From Psychrilyobacter piezotolerans (lineage in GTDB: Bacteria; Fusobacteriota; Fusobacteriia; Fusobacteriales; Fusobacteriaceae): a stretch of 64,000 nucleotides of DNA. The notes beneath the pieces are model-generated. The model saw only the letters and a program-made list of their open reading frames with translations, was not told the DNA's origin and did no database searches. This document shows, piece after piece, positions 43,673 to 52,781 of the stretch (within the stretch, counting starts at the first letter, position 1; the number at the start of each line of letters is the position of its first letter). The position numbers and the translations under genes were made by a program. The stretch is from the NCBI RefSeq assembly GCF_003391055.1, contig NZ_QUAJ01000003.1, forward strand, positions 124,001-188,000. Direction: 5' to 3'.

Positions 43673-45435
43673 TAGATAAATATGAGATTCCAGATCTTCC
43701 TGGAGTTTATTTAATGAGAGGGAAAAAAGAAGTAATCTATATAGGAAAAGCTAAAAATTTAAAAAAAAGAGTTTCCTCATACTTTAAGAAGATTCATACA
43801 GATAAAAAAACAATGGAACTGGTAGATCATATAGAAGACCTTGAATTTATAGTGTGCAAGAGTGAATTAGATGCACTTATTTTAGAAAATAATTTAATAA
43901 AAAAATATCTGCCGAAATATAATATCCTCCTAAAAGATCAAAAGACCTATCCTTATATCAAGATATCCATAGAAAGATTTCCTAAGATTTCCATTATCAG
44001 GAGGAGCAGGGATATAGATGTTAAAACTGGAGATTATTTCGGACCCTATCCAAATGGGAGTGGTTTTTTATTAAAGACCCTTGTAAAGATATTTAAAATA
44101 AGGGATTGTAAGAGGGATATGAAAAAAACTTATCCTAAACCCTGTTTAAAGTATTATATGAACCGGTGTATGGGGCCTTGTGCTTATAAAGATATAGAGG
44201 TAACATATAAAGAAAGTGTTGAAAATGCAAAATACTTTTTGAAGGGCAGGGGAGACAAACTGTTAAAACAGCTGAAAGAGGAGATGAATAGACTCAGCAC
44301 CTCTATGGAGTTTGAAAAAGCCATACAGTACAGGGAACAGATTACAGCCATTGAAAATTCATTGAAAACACAGGTAACGGAAGTTTTGAAAGATATAGAT
44401 GAGGATGTCTTTGTATGCAGACAGGATGGAGATATATTATTTTTGACTATATTAAAAATCCGGGATGGGAAGATCATAGGGGTAAATAACTTAAAGGTAG
44501 ATATACTCATAGAAGATGATATTTTGGTCGAGAGTTTTTTGAGATATTATTCCAATGAAAAAATGCCTAAAAATATAATCTTAGACAGTTTGTTCATAGG
44601 GAAAAAAGAAATTTTAGAGGGATGGGGGAAAAGTTTCCTGGATATAAATTTAAAACTATATTTTCCTATATTGAAGAGCAGGCGGAAAAAACTCTTAGAG
44701 ATGGCATATCTTAACCTGGAGGAAGAGATCAAAAAATATCATAACCAAAAAAATGTGTTGGAAGAGGGGATGAAAGTTCTCTATGAAACTTTAAATTTAA
44801 ATAGATTTCCCCGGAAAATAGAATGTTTTGATATATCTAATATTTCCGGAAAGGATGCTGTAGGAGCAATGAGTGTGGCTGTGGAAGGAAGACTGGCTAA
44901 GAAGTATTATAGAAAGTTTAAAATAAAAACCAAGGACACTCCTGATGACTACCATATGATGAGAGAAGTGGTAGAAAGAAGGTATTCTAAATTAGCCCAG
45001 ACAGATCTGCCCGATCTGATCCTGATAGATGGAGGATTAGGGCAGCTGAATGCAGTGGAGGGAGTTTTTTTCAGGCTGAGAAAGGATCATCTGGTGGATA
45101 TAATCAGTATAGCCAAAAGGGAAGAAGAAGTGTTTAAAGCCGGGGAAACAGGCTCCTATATCTTTCCTAAAAATTCAGAATCTCTGAAGATATTACAGAG
45201 GTTAAGGGATGAGGCTCATAGATTTGGAATAACCTACCATAGAAATTTACGTAAAAAAAGGGTAATATCTAGTGAGTTAGATGAAATACAGGGGATAGGT
45301 CCAAAAAGAAAAAAGGATCTCCTAAAAAGATTTAAATCGGTAAAAAGGATAAAGGAAGCAACTTTGGAAGAATTATTAGAAGTAGTACCAGAGAGAATAG
45401 CAAGGCAGCTGAAAAAGATTAAAAACAATAACTAA
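43660..45435 (+). CDS. uvrC: Excinuclease ABC subunit C
   Basis: 591 residues, standard for UvrC. N-terminal GIY-YIG nuclease (about 12-90; motif PGVYLMRG...VIYIGKAKNLKKRVSSYF, shown in parts) cuts 3' of the lesion. A cysteine group (CKRDMKKTYPKPCLKYYMNRCMGPC, shown in parts, about 148-172) is likely the Fe-S or Zn binding set. A UVR domain (FEKAIQYREQITAIE) binds UvrB. The RNase H-like domain (about 380-540; CFDISNISG, LILIDGGLGQLNA) cuts 5'. A C-terminal helix-hairpin-helix pair (IQGIGPKRKKDLLKRF) binds DNA. It overlaps rapZ by 13 bases. Confidence 0.96.
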   Translation: MEPLIDKYEIPDLPGVYLMRGKKEVIYIGKAKNLKKRVSSYFKKIHTDKKTMELVDHIEDLEFIVCKSELDALILENNLIKKYLPKYNILLKDQKTYPYIKISIERFPKISIIRRSRDIDVKTGDYFGPYPNGSGFLLKTLVKIFKIRDCKRDMKKTYPKPCLKYYMNRCMGPCAYKDIEVTYKESVENAKYFLKGRGDKLLKQLKEEMNRLSTSMEFEKAIQYREQITAIENSLKTQVTEVLKDIDEDVFVCRQDGDILFLTILKIRDGKIIGVNNLKVDILIEDDILVESFLRYYSNEKMPKNIILDSLFIGKKEILEGWGKSFLDINLKLYFPILKSRRKKLLEMAYLNLEEEIKKYHNQKNVLEEGMKVLYETLNLNRFPRKIECFDISNISGKDAVGAMSVAVEGRLAKKYYRKFKIKTKDTPDDYHMMREVVERRYSKLAQTDLPDLILIDGGLGQLNAVEGVFFRLRKDHLVDIISIAKREEEVFKAGETGSYIFPKNSESLKILQRLRDEAHRFGITYHRNLRKKRVISSELDEIQGIGPKRKKDLLKRFKSVKRIKEATLEELLEVVPERIARQLKKIKNNN

Positions 45436-45606
45436 AAAAAGGTGAAAAAATCTTTTGTTACAGATTACACAAATTTTCATGGATTTAAAAACTAAAAAAT
45501 CAGAGTTAATCTGAGAAATCTGCGATGAAAAAGTGTTTTGAATTTACCTTTTTAAGTTTTTAATTAATAAGTTATAAGTTTGCTAAAGGCAATAAGGGGG
45601 AGAGAG
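45436..45606. other. Gap between uvrC and the receiver gene
   Basis: 171 bases without an ORF. A loose inverted pair (CAGATTACACAAATTTTCATG / CATCGCAGATTTCTCAGATTA region, shown in parts) and A/T-rich flanks are present, but no convincing terminator stem. The ribosome site AAGGGGGAGAGAG decides the start at 45607. Confidence 0.35.
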
Positions 45607-46008
45607 ATGAAAAAGGTATTGGTTATAGATGATGAATTGAGTATTAGATTGTTACTGAGAGAGATAATTGAAGACATAGATATGGAGGTCTTTGAAGCAG
45701 AGACAGCCATAGTGGGCTTACAGATGTTGGAAGAGATGCAATTTGACCTGATTATAATGGATATCCAGATGCCGCAGATGAATGGGCTGGATGCCATGAG
45801 AAAGTTAAGGGAGTTAGCAGATACTCCGGTGTTTATTTTGACTGCATTTAGTCACCTGGAGGGGGTCGTTGAAAACCTGGGAGTAGAGATCCAGGGATTT
45901 ATAGAGAAACCCTTTGATATAGATGAATTAGCCGAGAAGATAAAAAAACAGGTAGAGGCTGATAACGATGGACAATTGGAAAAAAAATTAAACTTACTGA
46001 ACGCCTAA
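45607..46008 (+). CDS. Single-domain response regulator (CheY-like)
   Basis: 133 residues from the ATG of MKKVLVIDDE, behind GGGGGAGAGAG. A receiver domain only: acidic pair D8/D9, phosphorylatable Asp52 in LIIMDIQMP, the Thr in FILTAFS and the Lys in FIEKPFD. There is no output domain; the last 15 residues are a short charged tail. Such proteins work by contacting partners. The genes that follow encode a lipoprotein and a GAF-PP2C phosphatase, 49 bases on and overlapping respectively, so the three may be one signalling unit (inference). Confidence 0.92.
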   Translation: MKKVLVIDDELSIRLLLREIIEDIDMEVFEAETAIVGLQMLEEMQFDLIIMDIQMPQMNGLDAMRKLRELADTPVFILTAFSHLEGVVENLGVEIQGFIEKPFDIDELAEKIKKQVEADNDGQLEKKLNLLNA

Positions 46009-46057
46009 AAGGCTTTATAGCTAAAAAATTATAAAAAATTAAGAAAGGAGAAAAATA

Positions 46058-47044
46058 GTGTATAAATATATATTGCTTTTAGTACTGGCCTTAAGCACTG
46101 CTTCCTGTACAGGAGTATCCAAGGTAAAGGAAAGATATCATAGGGCACCATTTGAAAAGGAGATAAAAAAAGGAGATTATGAGCTGACTCTCTATAGTAT
46201 TAATTATCCCCAGAACTATGAAGAAAAAATAAAATTTTATGATGATTTTGATATTCTCATGAGGAAATTACTGGTTTATGATTCAACGATAAATATGATG
46301 TATTCTCAAAAATTTAAAGATGATATTATCCATCTGAAAAACAGCTATATCCTCCCGGAAGAGGCAGCATTTTCAAAATCTGCATCGGAACTGTCACAGG
46401 TAGACAGAGACAGTATAGATGAAAAAGTGGCAGTAAAATTGGATGAAAAAATCGGAAGAACTCAATATTACCTGAATAAACAGGTTTATTTTTGGAAAAA
46501 AATAATGAACAGTGATGAGAAATTTAACAGTGAGGCAACTTATACAGAGTTAGATAAGGAAAAACTTATTTTACAGATGGAAGATAAGAGGAAAAAACTA
46601 TTTAAAGTAGCAGAGCAGGTAGAATTAAATTTAATTCTAAAGATAAAGGATCCCTATTCCCATGATGAAAATGAATATTGGCAGGAAAAAGATGTCTATA
46701 TAGACAGGAGTACAGATTTAACTCCTAAAGTTTTCAAGGAACAGGGATATATCTACCTGAGTGATGTAGAGGATAGAGATGTAAAAAAAATAATGGGGAA
46801 CCAGTTAAATTTTGATTCGAAAATTGTAGTAGTGGAAAATAGATTATACAATGGTTATACAGTTTCAGCTGGAAAGTATATCTTTTTTTACGGGGGAAAA
46901 TACAGGATTAGCTATTATAACGGTTATAATCTGGAGATAAAGGTGAAAGAGGTATCCTTAAAAGACTTATTGACTGTAGATGAAGAAATTTTGATAGATG
47001 ATTTTTTAAACCCAAAATCTTATAAAGAGAGGCAGGAAAAATAA
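46058..47044 (+). CDS. Lipoprotein of unknown function
   Basis: 328 residues starting at GTG behind AGAAAGGAG. A lipoprotein signal (LLLVLALSTASC, Cys near residue 17) is followed by an acidic and basic, probably mostly helical mature protein, with a few beta-prone stretches near the end (YTVSAGKYIFFYGGKYRISYYN). I recognise no domain. The stop codon overlaps the ATG of the PP2C gene by one base (TAATG), so translation is coupled. It may be the outside-facing partner of that phosphatase (inference). Confidence 0.75.
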   Translation: MYKYILLLVLALSTASCTGVSKVKERYHRAPFEKEIKKGDYELTLYSINYPQNYEEKIKFYDDFDILMRKLLVYDSTINMMYSQKFKDDIIHLKNSYILPEEAAFSKSASELSQVDRDSIDEKVAVKLDEKIGRTQYYLNKQVYFWKKIMNSDEKFNSEATYTELDKEKLILQMEDKRKKLFKVAEQVELNLILKIKDPYSHDENEYWQEKDVYIDRSTDLTPKVFKEQGYIYLSDVEDRDVKKIMGNQLNFDSKIVVVENRLYNGYTVSAGKYIFFYGGKYRISYYNGYNLEIKVKEVSLKDLLTVDEEILIDDFLNPKSYKERQEK

Positions 47045-48555
47045 TGGAATATGTTTTAATTGTTTTTATAGCGGGAGTGTTATCACTGATCCTGCTGAAA
47101 AAACTTGAAAGAAAAAGTATAGATGAGATGCACACCCTCATAGAAAAAATAGGTAAGAGGGAAGATTATTCGGAAATAATGGATGAGCTCAAGGAATCCT
47201 ATGAAGAAACGGTAAAAACCATAAGGTTTCAAGAGGCACAATTAAATAACTCGGTTAAGGAGCTGAAGGAATTTAAGGAAGAACTGAACGCTACCTATGA
47301 TTCCCTCTTAAAAAAATCAGCCCAGCTGGAATATTCCAATGAGGAACTGGAAAAAAAAGTAGCTAATTTGTCCAATATAAATGCAGTGGCAAGAACTGTC
47401 CTGTCAACCCTGGAATTAGATAAGATAATAGGAGTTATCCTGGATGCCTACTTTGTTCTGACAGGGGTAAAAAAAATAGCTATATACCTGTGGAAAAACG
47501 GGGAGTTAGAGCTGAAACAGACTAAAGGTAAGTTTATAAATACAGGGAATGTAAATTTTTCATTGGAAGAGTTAGCTAAATATAATAGACGTGATTATAA
47601 AAACGTATATGCCCAGATATCTAAATCTATAGAAGCTACAGAGGATGAAAGTATAGTTATTTCCGATCTGGTGGTAAAGGGTAAGGAACTGGGAGTAATC
47701 TATATAGTTGAAGATAAAGATAAATTAAGCTATAGTGATGAAGCTACAATTTCAGCTCTGGCTATCCAGGTAGCTATCGCTATAAATAATGCGTTAATAT
47801 ATTCAGAACTGATAATAAAGGAACGTCTGGACAATGAATTGGAAGTTGCCTCAAATATTCAGAAAAAATTATTACCCCAGTCATTGGGGGATATAAATGG
47901 TGTGGAGATAGCCCAGTATTTTAATCCGGCCAAGGAAGTGGGGGGAGATTATTACGATTATTCCCTTTCAGGGGAGAATAAACTCTGGATAACTATAGGA
48001 GATGTAAGCGGGAAAGGAGTTCCTGCTGCATTTTTGATGGCCTTAATAAGGTCTGTGCTGAAAACATTGGAATATAAAGATTCGTACCCGCTTGAAGTTT
48101 TAACAGATTTAAACGATATTATCTATCCGGATATAAGTGAAGATATGTTTGTAACTATCTTTCACAGCCAGTATGATTTCTTAACTAAGACACTTTATTA
48201 CTCCAATGCAGGGCACAACCCCCTTATCTTGTATAGAGCCGGAACGGGAGAGGTTTTAGAGGAAAATGTCAAAGGGGTAGCAATAGGATTTTTGGAATTT
48301 TATGAATATAAGATGGGGAAGATAAAGTTAGAGAAGGGAGATGTTCTTTTATATTATACCGATGGACTGACAGAGGCTGAAAATCCAAAGAAAGAACTCT
48401 ATGGAACCGAAAGACTGAAAGAAGTTATCGAAAAGAATTATGATCTCAGTGCCGAAGGAATAAAGGCTGAACTACTGACTTCCCTCAATGATTTTGTGGA
48501 AGAAAAAGAACAAATAGATGATATGACATTCGTAATTTTAAAAATCGAATTATAA
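47044..48555 (+). CDS. GAF-domain PP2C (SpoIIE/RsbU-type) serine phosphatase
   Basis: 503 residues. An N-terminal hydrophobic helix (about 1-17; YVLIVFIAGVLSLILL) anchors it, followed by a coiled coil (about 25-115), a GAF domain (about 120-255) and a SpoIIE-type PP2C domain (about 265-503). Metal sites are visible in AKEVGGDYYDY, TIGDVSGKGVPAAFLMALIRS and YYTDGLTEAENP. Such enzymes dephosphorylate anti-sigma-antagonist (STAS) proteins in partner switching. No STAS or anti-sigma kinase gene is beside it, so the partners are elsewhere. The coupled lipoprotein and the receiver are likely inputs. Confidence 0.9.
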   Translation: MEYVLIVFIAGVLSLILLKKLERKSIDEMHTLIEKIGKREDYSEIMDELKESYEETVKTIRFQEAQLNNSVKELKEFKEELNATYDSLLKKSAQLEYSNEELEKKVANLSNINAVARTVLSTLELDKIIGVILDAYFVLTGVKKIAIYLWKNGELELKQTKGKFINTGNVNFSLEELAKYNRRDYKNVYAQISKSIEATEDESIVISDLVVKGKELGVIYIVEDKDKLSYSDEATISALAIQVAIAINNALIYSELIIKERLDNELEVASNIQKKLLPQSLGDINGVEIAQYFNPAKEVGGDYYDYSLSGENKLWITIGDVSGKGVPAAFLMALIRSVLKTLEYKDSYPLEVLTDLNDIIYPDISEDMFVTIFHSQYDFLTKTLYYSNAGHNPLILYRAGTGEVLEENVKGVAIGFLEFYEYKMGKIKLEKGDVLLYYTDGLTEAENPKKELYGTERLKEVIEKNYDLSAEGIKAELLTSLNDFVEEKEQIDDMTFVILKIEL

Positions 48556-48580
48556 AAAGGACTCATGTCCTTTTTATTTT
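48554..48580 (+). terminator. Terminator after the PP2C gene
   Basis: AAAAAGGAC and GTCCTTTTT pair around TCAT, with a following T-rich run. The left arm starts in the stop codon of the gene. Confidence 0.85.
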
Positions 48581-48675
48581 TGTTTTTAAACAGTATTATT
48601 TGTTTAGAATAAGAGCTGAAATTTCATTAGTGTGCACTTATGACATCAAATCTTGCGTGAATAGGTGGAATAGCT

Positions 48676-48704
48676 TTGACTTGCTCTTTAAATTTTAGTA
48701 TAAT
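48676..48704 (+). promoter_or_regulatory. Promoter of the YgjV-GNAT / purine salvage cluster
   Basis: TTGACT, 17 bases, TATAAT, 28 bases before the GTG start. No terminator is seen between the genes up to nupQ, so this could drive the whole cluster. Confidence 0.75.
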
Positions 48705-48732
48705 ATAAAAACTGTTTATAGGAGGTTATTAG

Positions 48733-49347
48733 GTGGAAATTAACTGGATTGACTGGTTTGGTTACTTAGCTTCATTGGTAGTTCTTGTATCTTTAACTAT
48801 GAGTTCAATCATTAAACTTAGATGGATTAACTTTGTGGGGTGTATATTGTTTGCGACGTTTGGATTTTTAATCCATTCCCTGCCTACAGCATTAATGAAT
48901 ATTGGGATAGCGTTTATAAATTTATATTTTTTATATAACATTTATAACACCAAGGAGGAGTTTCAACTGGTAGAAGCTGAGACTGAATCTGAATATTTTA
49001 ATTATTTTTTAAAGGTAAATATGCAGGAGATAGAAAAACAAATATCCAAAGATGAATTAAAGGCTCAAAATAAAGGTTTATATATGTTGAGAAATAACAA
49101 TATAGCCGGGATTTTACTGGGAGAAAAGAGTGCAGATGGGGTCTTTTTTATAAAAGTGGACTATGTGACTTCCCCATACAGAGATTATAAACTGGGGAAA
49201 TATTTCTTCGATGAGCACACAGAGTATTTTAAAAAGAATGGGATTCACAAATTAATGACAGAAGGTACGGAGGATTCCCATAGACAGTACCTAAAGAAAG
49301 TTGGATTTAAAGAAACAACAAAAGATCTATATATCAAAAAAATTTAA
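48733..49347 (+). CDS. YgjV-like membrane domain fused to an acetyltransferase-like domain
   Basis: 204 residues, GTG start behind AGGAGG. Residues 1-75 hold three hydrophobic helices with the YgjV-like pattern (DWFGYLASLVVLVSLTMSS, KLRWINFVGCILFATFGFL). Residues about 80-204 look like a GNAT domain: NIAGILLG beta strand, VDYVTSPYRDYKLGKYFFDEH (the acetyl-CoA loop region) and a C-terminal MTEGTEDSHRQYLKKVGFKE block that is typical of the last GNAT motif. The soluble part would face the cytoplasm. The substrate is unknown. It is followed within 16 bases by the nucleoside phosphorylase. Confidence 0.75.
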   Translation: MEINWIDWFGYLASLVVLVSLTMSSIIKLRWINFVGCILFATFGFLIHSLPTALMNIGIAFINLYFLYNIYNTKEEFQLVEAETESEYFNYFLKVNMQEIEKQISKDELKAQNKGLYMLRNNNIAGILLGEKSADGVFFIKVDYVTSPYRDYKLGKYFFDEHTEYFKKNGIHKLMTEGTEDSHRQYLKKVGFKETTKDLYIKKI

Positions 49348-49362
49348 ATGGAGGTAAAATTC

Positions 49363-50178
49363 ATGTATAGTAAGGTAGTTGAAACAACAAATTTTTTAAA
49401 AGAAACAACAGAATATAGACCCAAAGTAGCCATAGTATTAGGTTCTGGATTGGGAAACCTGGTGGATTTTATAGATGAAAAAATGGAGATAGATTATAGT
49501 GATATTCCAAATTTTCCTGTATCAACTGTAGCAGGTCATGACGGTAAATTAGTATTTGGGAAAATTGGCGGAATAGAAGTCGTGGCAATGAAGGGAAGAT
49601 TTCACTTCTATGAAGGATATGAGATGAAAGAAGTAACTTATCCTATGTATGTAATGAAGCAGTTTGGGATTGAAAAATTAATAGTTAGTAATGCTGCCGG
49701 GGGGAGTAATAAAACTTATGACCCGGGGACATTGATGTTAATAACAGATCACATCAATGCATTTGGAACTAACCCCCTTATTGGTAAAAATGATGATAGG
49801 TTTGGACCGAGATTCCCGGATATGACAGAAGCTTATAAAATATACCTTAGAGATTTGGCAAAGGAAGTTGCAGATAATTTGGGTATAGCTTATAAAGAAG
49901 GTGTATATCTAGGGACAACAGGACCTACATATGAAACTGGAGCAGAGGTAAGGGCATTTACTGGTATGGGAGCAGACGCCATAGGGATGTCTACGGTACC
50001 GGAAGTAACTATAGCAAACTATCTGGGAATAGATGTACTGGGAATATCTTGTATCACAAATATGGCTACAGGAATAGCAGAAAAAGCTCATTCCCATGAA
50101 GATGTAGTGGATGTAGCGAAAAAAGCTGGGGAAAATTTTTGTAACTGGGTAATAAATATAGTAAAAAAAATAGGATAA
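49363..50178 (+). CDS. punA: Purine nucleoside phosphorylase
   Basis: 271 residues from the ATG of MYSKVVETTN; the ATG 15 bases earlier is part of the ATGGAGG ribosome site. It belongs to the trimeric inosine/guanosine-type family: VLGSGLGN phosphate loop, TVAGHDGKLVFG, GRFHFYEGY, IVSNAAGGSN, GTTGPTYETGAEVRAF and GMSTVPEV, all in the expected order. It splits purine nucleosides to base and ribose-1-phosphate. The next three genes encode a nucleoside-type ABC importer, so uptake and first catabolic step are linked. Confidence 0.95.
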   Translation: MYSKVVETTNFLKETTEYRPKVAIVLGSGLGNLVDFIDEKMEIDYSDIPNFPVSTVAGHDGKLVFGKIGGIEVVAMKGRFHFYEGYEMKEVTYPMYVMKQFGIEKLIVSNAAGGSNKTYDPGTLMLITDHINAFGTNPLIGKNDDRFGPRFPDMTEAYKIYLRDLAKEVADNLGIAYKEGVYLGTTGPTYETGAEVRAFTGMGADAIGMSTVPEVTIANYLGIDVLGISCITNMATGIAEKAHSHEDVVDVAKKAGENFCNWVINIVKKIG

Positions 50179-50208
50179 AAAAATATAAAAGGTTCTAGGA
50201 GGATCAGA

Positions 50209-51726
50209 GTGACAAACTATATTTTAGAAATGAAAAATATGAGAAAAACTTTTTTAGGTGGAAAAGTCGTAGCAAATGATGATATCACTTTAAACATAGT
50301 AAAAGGGGAAAAACATGCTATTGTAGGAGAAAACGGTGCCGGTAAATCCACACTGATGAAGATATTAAACGGGTTATATACTCCTACATCGGGAACTATA
50401 TCTTTAAATGGAAAGACTGTAGACATAAAAGGACCTGGAGAAGCAGCTAAATTGGGAATAGGAATGGTATATCAGCATTTCATGTTAGTACCTACCCTGA
50501 CAGTTGCAGAAAATATGATCTTAGGTGTAGAGCCCACTAAGGGAATGAACCTGGATATAAACAAGGCTCGTGAAGATGTGAGAAAAGTATCTGAAAAATA
50601 TGGTTTGGCTATAGACCCGGATGCTATAATATCGGATCTTTCAGTTGGAATCCAGCAGAGGGTAGAGATCTTAAAGATATTATTTAAGGGAGCTGACCTG
50701 CTTATATTTGATGAGCCAACAGCTGTACTTATTCCCCAGGAAGTAAAGGAACTATATAAGATAATGGATAACCTTATTGAAGAGGGGAAGACTATTATAT
50801 TTATCTCCCATAAACTTCAGGAGGTATTGGATATTTCAGATAATATCACAGTAATCAGAAGGGGAAAAGATGTAGCAAACTTTGAAACTAAAGATGCCAC
50901 AAAACAAAAAATTGCCAATGCCATGGTAGGCAGACCGGTACTATTTACTACTGAAAAACCAGAAGTTACTATCGGTGATAAGATAGTGGAGATCAAAGAC
51001 TTAAATGTGAAAAATAATAAAGGGTTACCGGCAGTAAAAAAAGTATCCCTTGACATAAGAGCAGGAGAGGTATTAGGAATTGCAGGTGTAGAAGGATCCG
51101 GGCAGTCGGAACTTGTAGAAGCTATTACAGGATTAAGAAAGATTGAATCTGGAGACTTCACTTTAAATGGTGAAAGTCTGGCTGGTAAAACTCCCAGACA
51201 TATTACATTAGCAGGATTAGCTCATGTACCGGAAGACAGACATGCAAGAGCAGCAGTATCAGAATTTTCAGTTAGGGATACATTTGCCTTTGGGGTACAT
51301 AGAGAAAAATTTACAAAGAACAAGATATTGCTCGATGTAGATAAGTTGGAAAAAGAAGCAGATTTCTTTATGGAAGCTCATGATATAAGACCTAGAGGAA
51401 CAAAAACAGCCTTTGGAAAATTATCAGGGGGGAACCAGCAAAAGATAATTGTAGCCAGAGAATTGGAGAAAAAACATGACTTCATCATAGCCTCTCAGCC
51501 TACAAGGGGAGTAGATATTGGAGCCATCGAAGCTATCCATAAGCTGATCTTGGAAGAAAAGAAGACTGGAAAGGCAGTGATGGTAGTATCAGCAGAACTA
51601 TCTGAAATTTTAAACTTAAGTGACAGAATAGCAGTTATGTGTGGTGGAGAGGTTACAGGAATTCTCGACAGGGAAGATGCTACTGAAGAAAAGATCGGAA
51701 TCTTAATGGCCGGAGGGAAGTTATAA
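50209..51726 (+). CDS. nupO: Nucleoside ABC importer ATPase (two ATPase domains)
   Basis: 505 residues with GTG start behind AGGAGG. It has two tandem ATPase domains like RbsA and NupO. The first is complete: GENGAGKST, LSVGIQQRVEIL, LIFDEPTAVL. The second has degenerate Walker A GVEGSGQS with Gln for Lys, LSGGNQQKIIVARE and a Walker B-like FIIASQPTRGVDIGA, as usual in the family. It energises the two permeases encoded next, overlapping the first by one base. The name is by family and context; galactose or ribose importers are excluded by the permease types. Confidence 0.9.
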   Translation: MTNYILEMKNMRKTFLGGKVVANDDITLNIVKGEKHAIVGENGAGKSTLMKILNGLYTPTSGTISLNGKTVDIKGPGEAAKLGIGMVYQHFMLVPTLTVAENMILGVEPTKGMNLDINKAREDVRKVSEKYGLAIDPDAIISDLSVGIQQRVEILKILFKGADLLIFDEPTAVLIPQEVKELYKIMDNLIEEGKTIIFISHKLQEVLDISDNITVIRRGKDVANFETKDATKQKIANAMVGRPVLFTTEKPEVTIGDKIVEIKDLNVKNNKGLPAVKKVSLDIRAGEVLGIAGVEGSGQSELVEAITGLRKIESGDFTLNGESLAGKTPRHITLAGLAHVPEDRHARAAVSEFSVRDTFAFGVHREKFTKNKILLDVDKLEKEADFFMEAHDIRPRGTKTAFGKLSGGNQQKIIVARELEKKHDFIIASQPTRGVDIGAIEAIHKLILEEKKTGKAVMVVSAELSEILNLSDRIAVMCGGEVTGILDREDATEEKIGILMAGGKL

Positions 51727-52781
51727 TGAATAGAAAATTACAAGGATTATTAGTTCCTATTTTAGCTGTATTTATTGCACTGGTTTTAGGTGCAGGAATA
51801 ATAACTTATCTAGGAGAAAATCCATTAAAAGCATATTACTATCTATTTACAGGGGCTTTTGATGGTGAAAGAGCCATTGCAAGAACACTGTTAGAAGCAA
51901 CACCTATGATCTTTACAGGATTATCTGTATTGGTAGCTTTTAAAGCAGGATTATTTAATATCGGAGCTCAAGGTCAGGTTATAATGGGTGGATTGGCAGC
52001 AGCAGCAGTTGGAGCTTTTGTACACAACATTGGTATAAACAATGTATTCGTAGTACTTGTCATAGCAGCAGCAGCAGGTTTTGCCTGGGCAGGAATTGCA
52101 GGTTGGTTAAAGGCAAAATTAGGAGTACATGAAGTAATATCTACTATCATGTTAAACTATATAGCGTTAAACTTTGAACAATACGGATTAAACTATCCAT
52201 TGAAAGCTGGTGGGCCTATGGGACCAAGTCCGCAGACTCCTCCAGTATTTGAAGCCAGCAGACTGGCTATGCTGATGCCCGATACAAAAGTGGCACTTAA
52301 CGTAGGATTTATCATAGCAGTAATAGCTGTGATCCTTATCTGGTTTATGTTTGAAAAGACTATCACCGGGTATGAGATCAAAGCCGTGGGACTTAATCCT
52401 ACAGCTTCTGAAAATGCAGGGATAAATGTAAAATGGAGAATATTATTTGCCATGGGAATAGCAGGATCGTTATCTGGATTGGCAGGTGCCGAAAGAATCC
52501 TTGGAGGAGTAGGACAATATACCTACAGACAGGGAATCATGGGAAGTTATGGTTTTGACGGTATCGCAGTAGCACTGCTTGGTAAGAATTCACCAGTAGG
52601 TGCACTCTTTGCAGCTATACTATTTGCGGCACTTAGAACTGGTGGTAGATCTATGCAGTTTAACACATCTATCCCGAGTCAGATCATAATAATCATTCAG
52701 GCTATCATAATATTACTGATTGCTGCGGAAAATATGTTCCACGCAATATTGGATAAAAAAAAGAAGAAGGTGAGTAACTAA
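51726..52781 (+). CDS. nupP: Nucleoside ABC importer permease 1
   Basis: 351 residues with eight or more hydrophobic helices of the BPD_transp_2 family. Blocks such as AYYYLFTGAFDGERA, LSVLVAFKAGLFNIGAQGQ, KLGVHEVISTIMLNYIAL, GYEIKAVGLNPTASENAGI and AGAERILGGVGQYTYRQG match NupP/YufP-type permeases. It pairs with the NupQ-like protein encoded directly downstream, the start codons overlapping by one base. The operon has no binding-protein (BmpA/NupN) gene before or after it in this window. Confidence 0.9.
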   Translation: MNRKLQGLLVPILAVFIALVLGAGIITYLGENPLKAYYYLFTGAFDGERAIARTLLEATPMIFTGLSVLVAFKAGLFNIGAQGQVIMGGLAAAAVGAFVHNIGINNVFVVLVIAAAAGFAWAGIAGWLKAKLGVHEVISTIMLNYIALNFEQYGLNYPLKAGGPMGPSPQTPPVFEASRLAMLMPDTKVALNVGFIIAVIAVILIWFMFEKTITGYEIKAVGLNPTASENAGINVKWRILFAMGIAGSLSGLAGAERILGGVGQYTYRQGIMGSYGFDGIAVALLGKNSPVGALFAAILFAALRTGGRSMQFNTSIPSQIIIIIQAIIILLIAAENMFHAILDKKKKKVSN

